From NCBI GenBank assembly GCA_030762935.1, contig CM060895.1:32230501-32294500 (forward strand): a DNA stretch of 64,000 bases, read 5' to 3'. How positions within the stretch are numbered: the stretch's first letter is position 1; the number at the start of each line of letters is the position of its first letter. The translations under genes were made by a program, and so were the position numbers. Positions 22,506-34,166 of the stretch are shown here, in pieces. A model generated the notes under the pieces. The model was not told the origin of the DNA. It was given only the letters and a program-made list of their open reading frames with translations, and did not search any database. Source of the stretch: Hymenopus coronatus (taxonomy: Eukaryota > Arthropoda > Insecta > Mantodea > Hymenopodidae).

Positions 22506-23146
22506 CAAGAGGTGCGCCCAGGAAGTAAGTTCCGTTTCAATTTATCTCCTTACGCTTTGTTGTGCTGGTTTACAATGTCGGTGTTGTTTCAAAATCCCGC
22601 CGCTTGTGAAATCAGATCTGTGATTCGTTTTCTGAATGCTAGGAAAGTGAAACCAATTGAAATTTATCGGCAAATTTGCGAAGTTTACGGACAAAATGCG
22701 ATGAGTGATTCAATGGTGAGAAGATGGGTCCGACAGTTCAATGAAGGGCGTAGTGAATTGCACGATGAAGAACGAAGTGGGCGTCCATCTTTGGTTACAG
22801 AGGAACTGGTTCACGCGATTGATGACAAGATCCAGGAAAACCGCAAGTTTAAAATTAGCGCTCTCGCTATGGAATTTCCCCAAAGCTCACGATCACTAAT
22901 TCCTGAAATTGTTACCGAAAAACTGAAATTTCGTAAACTTTGCTCATGTTGGGTATAGCCGGCAAACTTCTATGAAGAAGGTGTACAAAAACTTGTGCCA
23001 CGCTATGACAAATGCCTGCAAAATTTCGGCATTTATGTGGAAAAGTAATTTAAGGGTTGTAGAATTTTGTGCAATAAATAATTGTTGTGTATCTGTACAC
23101 AATTTAATTTTATTACAAACGGAACTTACTTTCTGGACGCACCTCA
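22506..23146 (+). mobile_element. Internally deleted mariner, same family as 7876-9191
   Basis: About 640 bp with terminal repeats near 22510-22537 and 23117-23144 (GGTGCGTCCAGAAAGTAAG type). It keeps the transposase N-terminal region and the C-terminal end but lacks about 600 bp between (breakpoints correspond to roughly 8405 and 9003 in the long copy). Flanking TA is present on the right (23146-23147); the left side is altered. Non-autonomous. Confidence 0.9.
22575..23048 (+). pseudogene. mariner transposase, deleted catalytic core
   Basis: Starts at the same ATG as the 8036 copy and reads the helix-turn-helix half without frameshift (IRFLNARK, WVRQFNEGR, DEERSGRPS, then ISALAMEFPQSSRSL). 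The segment holding all three catalytic aspartates is deleted. The frame stops by about 22958 at the junction, and the true C-terminal codons (YDKCLQNFG, YVEK, stop 23046-23048) follow in another frame. It supplies the 8 bases missing from the longer copy. A DNA-binding-only peptide is conceivable, but there is no evidence of expression. Confidence 0.85.
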
Positions 23147-23838
23147 TATATAAAGAAGGTATTGCAATGCACCCAAAAATTCGATATCGAGATTCCACTG
23201 GTAATTCATGTTATGGGTTCCCCTGAATCCCAAAAACAGTTTTTGGAAAAATGTCCGTGTGTGTGTGCGCGCGCGCGTGCGTGTGTGTGTTTCTGTGGAA
23301 AGCATAGCTCAAAAACGAAAATGACATTACATACCAAATTTGGTATTTAAGTTCAGTATCATCCAAGGATGTGACCCAAAGATTTTCAAGAACATTTCCC
23401 CACTCCCAACTATCTTTACATGGAACACTTTTCGAAATTTTGATTTTCTCAAAAATGGCTGTAACGATTTTGATTAATATATCGTATATTAAAGACATTT
23501 ACCTGACAAATAAAAATATATCTTGAATTTTCTGCGAATAGCTTCTGAAGACTACTTTATTCTGGATGAATTTTACGGAATTTTGCATAACTGCTGAACC
23601 GTGATAGATTGACAAAGCTTACTTAACAGAAAATGTAGAACTCGTAAAACACACAATTTATGCCACATACCATTTTTAAGTGCAGTGGATCGTTTTGGAG
23701 ATATTCCTTGTTATTGGTTTCAGCTTTAAAATACGTATAGTTTTCTTATTCGGGAATTTGTCAACTCCTGTCCATACAAACATGGAACTACAGTCACGTA
23801 GCAACCAGCTTTTGATTAATAATATAAGCTATGGTACT

Positions 23839-24089
23839 TTTTTTTTAACTTAACCTCCTTTAACCTGGTTGGTCATATCGGACGATGAATGAAATGGGTG
23901 AAATAATGCTCAAATGATCTCGGGAGGGATCCATGGAACTTAAAAGTTACTCGACATTCGTCTTCTCAGGATAAGGGAAAACCCAGATAAAAACCTTATC
24001 CGGGAACTCAACTTAGGGTATATTCGAACTCACGACCTTTTTTTTTTTTTTAATGTGAGGCAGACTACCACCACACTACACAGGCGGGC
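23839..24089 (-). mobile_element. SINE-D, full, with target duplication
   Basis: On minus it begins GCCCGCCTGTGTAGTGTGG (tRNA-like head), box B near GAGTTCGAATA, a body with GGATAAGG and CTGAGAAGACGAATGTCG, and an A-rich tail. It is flanked by 14-bp duplications of the H18 target (23825-23838 and 24092-24105, two mismatches). Confidence 0.9.
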
Positions 24090-24259
24090 TTTAACCTATG
24101 TTACTCCCTTATTTCGCTCCTACTTACAAGGAAGCAAGTAATAAGGCTATTTCTGCTAATTTTTTCTCGATTAGAATGAAGGAAATAGAAGCATAAGCAT
24201 TTTAACAATTAATTTGTTGCACAGAGTAGAGATAGTCATGTGAATGGAACCTATCAGAT

Positions 24260-24629
24260 TTTTTTAAGGTTATAGCATACATACTTTATGAATCATCAAG
24301 GTGGAGATCAGAATAAAATCAACTTTCACGTTTGCGCACATACCACAAACTTGCCAGCTGTTTCCCTGCGTAAGGTAAGGACGATGAAGTTATTAACTCA
24401 AGCAAGCGTAGAATATTAAAATTAATTTATAAATATTTTAAACTTAGACACATGGTCGAGCATAATAACTTTTATGAAACTTGACTATAATGGCAATTAT
24501 AATGCTCGTATGAAAATTGCGTTTCTTAAACATACTCCCTTCTTGATTACCACTATTACTCTCTTGTTGTATATTATAAGACATTTAGCTGTTTAAAACA
24601 CAAGGTATTTAATTAAACTCGTTAAATAA
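24260..24629. other. Unassigned stretch, AT-rich
   Basis: No gene or repeat recognised. Confidence 0.35.
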
Positions 24630-24739
24630 TTTTGGGTGGGAAATTTTATTGCTAATGTTTGGGTATCTTCCTTGGATGGTACTGAACATGAATACCAACT
24701 GCGTTTTTGAATAGTGCTGTTTAGAGACACACGGACACG

Positions 24740-24797
<58 letters not shown>

Positions 24798-24830
24798 CAC
24801 ACGCGCGCGTATGGATGTACTTTTTTAAAT
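24630..24830 (+). repeat. H-family copy H19, fragment with expanded microsatellite
   Basis: Contains the GGGTGG-A-TTTT block, the TCCTTGGATGGTACTGAAC segment and the ACACGGAC microsatellite, here expanded to about 50 bases of (AC)n. Both ends are missing. Confidence 0.7.
24738..24794 (+). repeat. (AC)n microsatellite
   Basis: Long AC tract grown from the CA-rich segment of H19. The frames of Cys-Val or Thr-His repeats across it are artefacts. Confidence 0.95.
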
Positions 24831-24980
24831 CCTTTTTTTTTTTTTAGATTTAAATGCCCCCCCCCAAATCTCTACAAAAACTTTTTTTTTTGCTAGAGTA
24901 TATTAGCTTCACTGCCTTCTAATAGGTGGTTGAGATGTTAAAAGTGTAATTTTTTGACAAGTTAGTCCTCTAAGATGAGT

Positions 24981-25202
24981 TGAAGCCGTGGCACAGTGAT
25001 TAGAGTGCTCGCCTGCAACCAAACGGTCCTTGTTCAATCCCAGGAGATCGGATGTGGAATTTTTGGTGAACGAAGCAGCGGTTGGGCGTGTTTCTTCGTG
25101 ATCTACGGCTTCCACCGCCATTCATTCCACTATTTGCATCATAATTGCCTTTATTATCATTCATTTGGCGTTCATTTACTTCCCCACTTCATGCTAGACA
25201 TT
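24981..25202 (+). mobile_element. SINE-C (tRNA-like head)
   Basis: Head GCCGTGGCACAGTGATTAGAG (box A) and TTGTTCAATCCCAGG (box B). The body (CCGCCATTCATTCCAC, CATAATTGCC, CACTTCATGC) matches the SINE at 41149. Its 3' end runs into SINE-B. Confidence 0.8.
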
Positions 25203-25204
25203 GG

Positions 25205-25395
25205 AGACCGCTCCGTGGCCGACTCGTCTCTCACTTAGACCGCATGTGAGATTTGTGGTGGAAAAAGCGGCGAAGGGGCAGTTTTCCTGCGGGTTATCCG
25301 TCTTCGCATCCCACCATCTCCATTCCATATATCGCCAGTGCCATCGCCTGCGGTGCCACAATTAGCATAACCGGGCGTTAAACACTAACAAAAAA
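25205..25395 (+). mobile_element. SINE-B, fused to SINE-C
   Basis: Begins inside a shortened head (CTCCGTGGCCGA), then GAGATTTGTGGTGGAAAAAG, the GCCATCGCCTGCGGTGCC block, the tail GGGCGTTAAACACTAAC and A's. Either inserted at the SINE-C 3' end or mobilised with it as a dimer. Confidence 0.8.
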
Positions 25396-25397
25396 AA

Positions 25398-26190
25398 TCG
25401 GATGTTCCATTCACATGACTTTCTCTACATCTCTTGTTAAAAAGCTTATTCTTCTATCTACTTAACGCTAATCGAGAAAAAAATAGCAAAAAGCTGCTTC
25501 CTTGTAAGTAGAGGGGAAATAAGGGAATACACTAGACTAAACCAACAGTAAAATCTTTTAAAAGCTGGTTGCTATCTGATTGAAGTACCTGTGTTTGTTG
25601 GCAAATTCCCGTATGAGAAAAGTAAAAGCTTTTTAAAGATGAAAGTAATAAGAAAGAATATTTCAAAAACGATCAACTCCACGAAAAAAAATGTTTATAA
25701 CATAATTTGTGTCTTTTATCGTGATCTACATGGTTTGTGTAGTAAGTTTTTGTCTATCTCTTACGGTTTACCAGTTGTGCAAAATTCAATAAAAATCATC
25801 CAGAATAAAGGCGTCTTTAGAGGCTATTCCCAGAGAACTCAAGATATGCATTTTAAACATAATAGTTTATCAACATCGTTAGAGCCATTTTTGATAAAAT
25901 CAAAATGTTCGACATTTTTTCCATGTAAAGGGTAGTTTGGGGTGGGGACATTTTCTTGTCGCATTCTTGGTAGATACCAAACTTAAATACTAAGTTTGGT
26001 ATTTAACGATCTTTTCGTTTTTGAGCTATGCTGTTCACATACATGCACACACGGACTTTTTTCCAAAATGTCTTTTTGTATTCAAGGGGACCCAAAACAT
26101 GTATTTCCGCTGAAATATTGGTATGGAATTTTTGGGTGGAATGCAATATCTTCTCTATATACTATGTAAATAGTAGAGTAGAGAAAGTAA
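25398..26190 (+). repeat. H-family copy H20
   Basis: Starts TCGGATGTTCC in the A-run of SINE-B and ends GTAGAGAAAGTAA. Slightly shortened interior; G-rich block at 25938-25948. Confidence 0.88.
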
Positions 26191-26630
26191 CTAGTCATTG
26201 GGCTAATCCAGTATCCCTGGACACTCTATCGGATCCATAGCCCACCTGCTCCTCAATAGCCCAGGAAATGACTTGTAAAATCCAGAGGGGAGGATGTAAG
26301 TCCTTACATAAGAAGGGTAAGGAGGTGTATAATAATACAATATTACAATTTTTATAATATTAGTAATAATTTAATATTTATATTTATTATTCTGACCATA
26401 AAACACTCTTCTTTAGTGTATTTTTAAAACTATTTACTCTTTGAGGCAAAGTCTCCAGTCGTTAATTGTTGTATTTGCCAATGAAATTTTACGTATGCCA
26501 GTTCATAGTAATAATAATAACAACAATAATAATAATAATAACAAAAGAAGAAATAAGTTAAGAGAGGTGTCTGTGTTCATATTATCTTATGTCTTTTGTT
26601 TCCTAAGAGTTTTTCTAACCACAACTATGG
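26191..26630. other. Unassigned stretch with (AAT)n
   Basis: AT-rich with an AAT/AAC microsatellite at about 26508-26545. No gene. Confidence 0.4.
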
Positions 26631-26808
26631 CATTTTTTGTAGTGTTTAACGCCCGCTTTTACTGCTCTGGCACCGCAGGCGATGACACTGATGATACATA
26701 AAGATGGAGCCCCGGTGGAATGTAATGGCGGAGAACCCGCACACAAATCTCACATACGGTCGCTAGGTGAGAGGCGAGTGGTCGGACCACTCGGTCACGG
26801 CACGGCCC
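26631..26808 (-). mobile_element. SINE-B, internally deleted, with exact target duplication
   Basis: Flanked by the 9-bp duplication CAACTATGG (26622-26630 and 26809-26817). It lacks part of the body between the tail block and the head. The head reads GCCGTGACCGAGTGGTCCG on minus. Confidence 0.9.
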
Positions 26809-26817
26809 CAACTATGG

Positions 26818-27610
26818 AATGAGCATTTTTTTGTCATTTTAACAGAAATACGAATACCTTTCCTAAGAGTTGGGAACTGCTGGCTCCATGCTGCCACCTA
26901 TCACAGATTAGTACCCGTAATCACTCTGTTTTTTCTTGTGTCATCAATTTTCAGCCCTTGTGCCTGCTACAACCCTTGTGTGTCATGCTTTAGAATTTGC
27001 ATTTTGAACGGAAACGGCTCTGCTCACAAAACATCTCTCTCCTTCCCAATTTTTCCTCCTACAGCGCATGTGATGAAACCAATAAAGAGCTAAGATATGA
27101 AATGTAGGTTTGATATTCAAATGTACGCTCCTCTTACACCGTAACAATGGTTTTCTGCGCGGCGGCATGCATATTCAAATACATTTTGAGAGATGGGAGG
27201 GAATAATCCCAAAGGAAAGCGCAGGCGGGTGTATGTTATTGTTGGATGACAAGCGAGTCGAAAATACTCCACGATTGAAACTTTCTCTCCCATTCCGCTG
27301 CGAAGGTTGCTAGGGAGATACGGGTTAGCTAGGCTTATTGGCCAGCCGCCTGTATAGGACACTAACATGCATGTCAGAAAGTTATTATATACCAGCCGCA
27401 ATTGTTATTTGGTAGCAGTAAAACAGAAATATCTCAGTTTATACAGGGTATTTCTAGAGCACAACCTTCGTCAGAAAGAACAAGGCCGTCAAAATTGTCT
27501 ACTATTCTGACGAAAGCGGATTTTATGCAGTAAATTCAGTTCAGAAATTTTTCGCATCTCGGTATATAATTCGGGATGTTACCACAAAAAAAAATGTAGA
27601 TCTCTTTAAA
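26818..27610. other. Unassigned stretch
   Basis: Several short frames on both strands (26767-27093 plus, 27117-27401 minus) without recognisable motifs. Near 27575-27605 a short piece resembles the reverse H-family interior (AAAAATGTAGATCTC). Confidence 0.35.

Positions 27611-27662
<52 letters not shown>
27611..27662 (+). repeat. (CA)n microsatellite
   Basis: About 25 CA units followed by ATATATGTATGTATG. Confidence 0.95.
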
Positions 27663-27666
<4 letters not shown>

Positions 27667-27773
27667 GTATGTATGTTTGTTTTCAACTTAATAAAATAAA
27701 AGATAACATTCTTACTGAAGATTTGAAAATGAGTTAATGTATTTCAAGTTATTTCTGAGTGCATTTAGAAAAT

Positions 27774-28614
27774 TCTGATGTGTTTCATTCACATTACTTT
27801 CTCTACATATATGCAACAAATTATTGTTAAAAATCTTATGCCTCTATTTACTTCATGCTAATCGAGAAAAACTAGCAGAAATAGTCTTATTACTTGCTTC
27901 CTTGTGAGTAGAAGCGAAATAAGGGAGTGACACAAGTTAAAGTGATAGTCAAAAGCAGGTTGCTATGTGACTGAAGTTCCTTTGTTTGTATGGATAGGAG
28001 TTGACAAATTCCCGTTTGAGAGAAGTATGAGGATTTTATCGCTGAAACCAATAACAGGGAATATCTCAAAAACAATCAACTCCACGAAAAAAATGTATTT
28101 AACACAAATCGTGTGTCTTAACGAGCTCTACATTTTCTATTAAGTACGTTTTTTCTATCGCTTACGATCTACCAATTATGCAAATTTCCACGAAATCCAA
28201 CTAGAATAAAGATGTCTTCTAATGCAATTCCCAAGAAATTTAAAATATACATTTTGTCATGTAAATAACCTTAATATACAAAATTTTAATCAAAATCCTT
28301 AGAGCCATCTTTGAGAAAATCAAAATGTTCGAAAATATTTCCATTTAAAGGTGGTTTGGTGTGGGGGGGGGATTTTCTTGAAAGTCTGTGTGTCGCATCC
28401 TTGGAATTTACTGAACTTGAATACCAAGATTGGTATTTAACGGACTTTTGTTTTTGAGCTATGCTACCCACACACGAACATTTTTCTAAAAATGCTTTTT
28501 TTGGACTCAGGGGACGTCAAAACATATCTTTCCGGTGAAGTTTCGGTATCGAGCTTTTGGGTACAATACAATACCTTCTCTATATACTATGGACATAGTA
28601 CGTGTAGAGAAAAT
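27774..28614 (+). repeat. H-family copy H21, full length
   Basis: Starts TCTGATGTG, ends GTAGAGAAAATAA. G-rich block at 28361-28370; palindrome at 28575-28612. Confidence 0.9.
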
Positions 28615-29656
28615 AAAAAGTAGATCTCTTTAAAACACACACAAACACACACATATATAAATATGTACAGTCTCAAGGCAAAATGGAATATGTCATTTTC
28701 ATCCATTTTACAGGAGAGCCAAAAAAATTATCTGAATATTCTAAAAGTTTATAAAGAAATGCATCAATCATTTGAAATTTGGTCAAGTTATCTTATTGTT
28801 ATCAGTTTGGATTTACCTTAACCAATGTTATGAAGGGCGTAAGCTGAATGGTTTCCTTTGTTCAACAATTAGATTATGTGTAAAAAGCAATAAATCAGGA
28901 TTCTGCATTTAAATTAAATTGAATACTCATTTTATTCTTTAAAAAACATACAGAAATATTTGCAATACACTAATAAACACATTTTCAAACATTTTAATTC
29001 AAGATTTTAAAATTCTCAATTATATATACATACGCATATTATATACAGCTTTATGGCATTAGCCACTTACGAGATATCCGTTATTAATATTTAGAATTGT
29101 TCAATTTTTTATCATTCTTTTAAGGGTCTTTCAACATTTAGTATTTTTGCTCAATATTATGGATAGAGTACAGAATATTAAGGTCTATAGCGTCAGGTTC
29201 ATAAGCATTTAATTCACTATTCCCTTTCCATTTAAAAGGAATCTAGCTGGCTTACCCAACATTACATGATTAATAATTTTCCTCCTCTGATTTATGCGAT
29301 GATTGCACACTATTCTAAAGGATATTTATAGCTAAAAGACTAGTAATATTTGTTTATATATATATATATATATATATCTATAGCAGATTAAATGTTGAAA
29401 ATATGTTTCTTTTTGGTCCCTGGTTATTAAGTAATACAATAAAATTCATCCCATATGGCTACATTCCGCATGTGGATTGGACCATTTCACGTCCACGTAC
29501 GCACGATAAAGGTAGGCATCATCCAACGCATACAGGAAGGTGATGTGGCTAGCATCGCGATTCTACCAGCCACAAAGTTGGCTGTCTTGGTCTAACGCAG
29601 CTCCTCACATTCCTCTCTTTAGTAAGTGAATACCAATCCGAAACCACGGAACATAA
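28615..29656. other. Unassigned AT-rich stretch
   Basis: Contains a (TA)n tract at about 29357-29377. A slightly GC-richer part (29460-29640) has no recognisable domain. No gene. Confidence 0.4.
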
Positions 29657-29924
29657 ACAAACTAAAATCGCTAAAGCATTTTTGAAAAAAATAAAAATGA
29701 ACAATTTTTTTTTCCATGTAAAGGGTAGTTTGGAGTGGCGGGGGGATTTGCTTGAAAACCTTCGTGTCCCATCCTCGGAAGATACCAAACTTAAATACCA
29801 AGTTTGGTACGTAACGGTATTTTCGCTAAGCTGTCCACAAACACACAGACACACACACTCACTTTTTCCCAAAGCATGTATTTCCGGGAAATCACGCTAT
29901 TACATTTTTGGGTGGAGAGAAAGT
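29657..29924 (+). repeat. H-family copy H22, 3' third only
   Basis: Begins at the AATCGCTAAAGCCATTT-like block, has the G-rich block and CA-rich segment, and loses most of the palindrome, ending GGAGAGAAAGTAA. Confidence 0.75.
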
Positions 29925-29929
29925 AAACA

Positions 29930-30282
29930 TGAATATGACATAATCTTGTATGTTTTAAACTGTTCTATATTTGTTCTATAGCAGGTTTTTGTCTATCTGT
30001 TACGGTTTAACAGTTATACAACATATAGAAAAATCCATTTACAATGAAGACGTCCTCAGAAGTTGTACCCAGAAAACTCAAAATATACATTTTATTTGCC
30101 ATGTAAATGTCTTTAATGTACGGCAATTTAATCAAAATTACACAGTCATTTTTGAGAAAAACATTTTCAAACATTTATCCATGTAAAGAATAGTTATGGG
30201 TGGGAAAACTATCCTGAAAATCGTGTCGCATCCTCGGAAGATACTAAACTTAAATACCAAGTTTAGTCTTTTTGTTTTTACT
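29930..30282 (+). repeat. H-family copy H23, interior fragment
   Basis: Covers the TGTTTTAA...GTTTTTGTCTATCT segment to AAATACCAAGTTTAG. It ends where H24 begins. Confidence 0.75.
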
Positions 30283-30285
30283 TTC

Positions 30286-31102
30286 TCTATACGTACTATG
30301 TACATAGTGTATAGAGAAGGTATTGCACTCCACTAAAAAATTCGATTCCGATATTTCACCGGAAATATATATTTTAGGGTCCCCTATATCCAAAAAAAGC
30401 ATTTTCAGAAAAAGTTCCGTGTGTCTGTGAACACGATAATTCAAAAACGAAAAGTCGGTAAAATACCAAACTTGGTATTTAAGTTTAATATCTTCCAGGG
30501 ATACGACACGTAGATTTTGAGAAAAATCCCCCCAACTACTCTTTACATGGAACTTTCTTCGAAAAATTTTATTTTCAAAAAAATGTCTCTGACGATTTTG
30601 ATTAAAATATATTATATTAAAGATATTCACCTGATAAATAAAATGTATATTTTGAATTTTCTGGGAATAGCCACTGAAGACTACTTTATTCTGGGTCAAT
30701 TTTACGGAATTTTGCATAACTACTAAACCGTAAAAGATGGACAAAAACTTACCACACAACAAATGTAGAGCACCTTAAAACACACAATTTATGTTATATA
30801 CATTTTTTTCGTGGAGTTCATTGTTTTTGAGATATTCCTTGTTTTTGGTTTCAGCATTAAAAACTTATACTTTTCTGATAGAGGACTTTGTGAACTCGTG
30901 TCCATACAAACAAATGAACTTCAGTCGCAGAGCAACCAGCTTTTGACTATCACTTTAACTTATGGTAGTTCCTTATTTCGCTCCTACTAACAAGGAAGCG
31001 AGTAATAAGACTATTTCTGCTAAATTTTGCTCCATTATAAGAAGTAAATACAATAATTTATTGCAGTGATATAGAGAAAGTCATGTGAATGGAACACATC
31101 AG
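30286..31102 (-). repeat. H-family copy H24, full length
   Basis: Reverse copy with a near-perfect palindrome (30290-30325) and an intact 5' end at 31102. A 170-codon minus-strand frame (30250-30762) exists only because a TAG common to the family is CAG here; it is not a gene. Confidence 0.92.
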
Positions 31103-31465
31103 ATCTTTCCATTTACTCCTAGTGAAGTGTACTGTGTAAAACACTACTGTGCGGAAACTTCGACGTTGCGACTAAGTGAGTAGAAGGGACTGGAACGAAA
31201 CTGAAGTTTGGAAAAAAAACAAAAAAAGAAGAATGACATATATGACAAAGACAAGATAAGTAATTAAACAATTACAGAAAGGAAAGCTAAGACTGATCAC
31301 CAATGAAAAGTTGCGACTGTTTGTTGAGAGAAACACTGAGAGGTGAAAGTTTAGAAGACCCAGATAAAAGGATGTTGTCTATACAGAAAGAAGGACGAAG
31401 GCGGAAATGAGGGAAGAATAGAGTGTCAGCTAAGTTAGAGAACAGAGCACTGCATTGGTTGATTT
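31103..31465. other. Unassigned stretch
   Basis: Purine-rich, no recognised feature. Confidence 0.35.
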
Positions 31466-32251
31466 CTATTTTTGCCTAGATATACATAATGGATAGAGAA
31501 AATTCGATATATGATTTGGAGTCTCCTAAATCCGAAAAAGGCATTTTTAGAAAAGGTCGGTATGTATGTGTATGTATAGAGCATAGCTAAAAAAAACCAA
31601 AATTCCGTGAAATACCAAACTTAGTATTTAAGTTCAGTATTTTCCAAGGATGCAACACGAAAACCCTCACCACAAACTACCCGTTACATGGAACAATTTT
31701 AGAAAAGTTTGATTTTCTCAAAGACACCTCTAACGATTTTGATTAAAATACAATATATTAAAGCTATATAATCCAAAATAAAATATATATCTTGAATTTT
31801 CTGAAACTTCTGAAGACCTCTTTATTCTGGATGAATTTTGCTGAATTTTGCTTAACTGCTAAACCGTAAAAAGATAGACAAAACTTACGAATCAAAAAAA
31901 GTATATCCTTTAGGTTTTTGTTGTGGAGGAAACCTTTTCCGAGCTATTCCTTGTTATTGGTTTCAATTGTAAAGTACTTATATTTTTCTCATAAGAAAGT
32001 GTACGTTTTTTTTCTACTCCTGGCCAAGCAAAGAAGCGATTTTCAATAAAAATAACTTTTAAAACATTTGACTGTCACTTTAGCCTAGCGCATACTCCTA
32101 GTGACCTTCTGTTTATAAGGAACTAATTAATAAGGAAGTTCTGCTAATGTTTATCTGGATTAGCATTATGTAGAAAGAAGAATAATCTTTTGCAGGAAGT
32201 TTGTTTGTAGAACAGCTAGAGAAAGTCTTGTGAGTGTATCACTTCAGATTT
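31466..32251 (-). repeat. H-family copy H25, GTTCTACAAAC variant
   Basis: Reverse copy with a degraded 3' end and clear 5' end (CTGAAGTGATACACTC on minus). Same 5' interior variant as H9 and H37. Confidence 0.82.
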
Positions 32252-32689
32252 TTTCAATTAAATACCCTACTCAAGTAGTTAATATTCATACTGAAATTGC
32301 AAAAGCTAGTTTTGGTCCATAAAATGCATCTATTGGCTCATAAATAACTTTCAGCCCATTCGTTTCCTTCGTTAAAATTTTTATTACATATTGATTGTCC
32401 AGTTGGATTACGTTCCCAGTTTCAATCATGTAGGGGTCTGTCTTGGGGACCAACCAAAAATACTACACAATAGCCTGATTCATAGCACAAATCTGGCATT
32501 TACCATTGCAATTTTGATCCAGTTTATTAATGCAATAGCATGCAAGTTATGGCACTAGTTGTCTATATATAACAAGATAAATCATTTTGTGTGTCTAATA
32601 GGTACACCACTTTTTACTACAACCATCTGATAAGGAGGTTGTACGATTCATGTTGATTCTCACATTGAGGCAATGAACTTCTTAATGTA
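32252..32689. other. Unassigned stretch
   Basis: AT-rich, no recognised feature. Confidence 0.35.
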
Positions 32690-32829
32690 GGTTAACGTCC
32701 TGATTGGTCATATCGCACGATGAATGGAATTGGTGAAATGATATTCAATGATATCGGGGTCCATGTTGCTTAAAGTTATTCAACTTTCTTCTCAGGATAA
32801 AGGAAAACTCCGAGAAAAAAAAAACCTTA

Positions 32830-34166
32830 AGGATGTGCTGAAGAAGGTTTATTATGCTCATCTTTATTCGCATGCTAATTATGGTTTGCCTCTTTGGGGG
32901 AATCGCTGCTTGGCAACGAATATATTTTTATTACAAAAAATCTGATGTGTTCCATTCACATGACTTTCTCCACAACTCTGCAATAAATGATTGTTAAAAA
33001 GCTTACGCTTCTATTTACTTCCTGCTAATCGAGAAAAAATTAGTAGAAATAGTCTTATTATTTGCTTCCTTGTAAGTAGAAGCGAAATAAGAGAGTACCA
33101 TAGGTTAAAGTGATGTCAAAAGCTGGTTGCTATGTGACTGAAGTTCCTTTGTTTGTATGGACACGAGTTCACAAAGTCCTGTATGAGAAAAGTATGTTTT
33201 TTTATAGCTGAAACCATAAACAAGGAATATCTGAAAAACAATCAACTCCACGAAAAAAAGTATGAAACATAAATTGTGTGTTTTAAAGTGCTCTACATTT
33301 CTTGTGTGGTGAGTTTTTGTCCATCTCTTACTGTTTAGCAGTTATGCAAAACTCCATAAAATTGACCCAGAATAAAGTAGTCTTCAGAGGCTATTCCCAG
33401 AAAATTCAAAATAAACATTTTATTTGTCAGGTAATTATCTTAAATATACGATATCTTAATCAAAATCGTTAGAGCCATTTTTTAGAAAATCATAATTTTC
33501 GAAAACAGTTCCATGTAAAGGGTAGTTTGGGGTGAGGGAATTTTTTTCAAAATCTTCGTGTCGCATCCCTGGAAGATACTAAACCTAAATACCAAGTTTG
33601 GTATTTTACCGACTTTTCCTTTTTGAGTTATCGTGTTCACAGACACACAAACACACGGACCTTTTTCTGAAAATACTTCTTTTGGATACAGGGAACCCTA
33701 AAACATATATTTCCGGTGAAATCCCGGTATCGAATTTTTTGTTGGAGTGCAATACCTTCTCTATACACTATGTACATAGTGCGTATAGAGAAGGTAAAAA
33801 AGGCTATTGGATTAATTTTTGAAGTTCATCCAAAAGAACACTGTAAACCACTTTTTATAGATTTAGGTATCTTAACTTTGCCATCGATGTATGTGCTGAA
33901 GTGTCTCTTGTATGTTAAGGAAACTTTTAGCAGTTTGCTCGAAAATTCATAATTATACAACACGAAAATGTCAGGATTCAAATATGAACAAATTTAATTG
34001 TACGAAAATTCAAAACAGCTTTATAGTTGTTTCTATTACACTTTATAATATTTTACTCCAAAGATTGAGAGAGCTCCGTATTTCTACTTTCAAAAGGACT
34101 ATTCGCCATCCATTGGTGGCTAATCCATTGTACTGTATAAATGATATTTATAATTTAGCTTGGTAG
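32830..34166 (+). pseudogene. LINE reverse transcriptase, C-terminal fragment
   Basis: Before the H26 insertion the frame reads VLKKVYYAHLYSHANYGLPL and WGN, then FLLQK, the conserved segment just after the RT thumb in jockey/CR1-type LINEs (usual form SHLxYGILLWG...LQKKAIR). After H26 it resumes KAIGLIFEVHPKEHCKPLF and LGILTLPSMYVLKCL. It shifts one frame near 33935 and continues NYTTRKCQ, NSFIVVSITLYN to DIYNLAW and a stop at about 34166. The order of these blocks matches the usual C-terminus. The endonuclease and catalytic YADD regions are absent through 5' truncation. Inactive. Clade is inference. Confidence 0.82.
32941..33802 (+). repeat. H-family copy H26, full length, nested in the LINE
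   Basis: Starts TCTGATGTG directly after six A's of the LINE's Gln-Lys-Lys codons and ends TATAGAGAAGGTAA, followed by the continuing LINE codons. About 862 bp, close to consensus, complete palindrome at 33761-33796. It gives the clearest boundaries in the window. Confidence 0.94.

Larger units (their letters stand above)
22477..24259 (-). repeat. H-family copy H18, with mariner and SINE-D insertions
   Basis: Reverse copy spanning the 3' palindrome (22477-22505, split by a deleted mariner) to the 5' end at 24259 (TCTGATAGGTTCC on minus). Two guests interrupt it: the mariner derivative 22506-23146, in the terminal palindrome, and SINE-D 23839-24089, in the 5' part. Without them it is about 890 bp. 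Confidence 0.88.

Noticed and set aside
24593..24896. Open frames with long Cys-Val or Thr-His repeats
   Set aside because: Translation of the (AC)n microsatellite in H19.
30250..30762. 170-codon minus-strand open frame, with partial relatives in several H copies
   Set aside because: It follows H-family sequence, and a TAG conserved in most copies interrupts the same frame elsewhere. No start, stop or codon conservation between copies.
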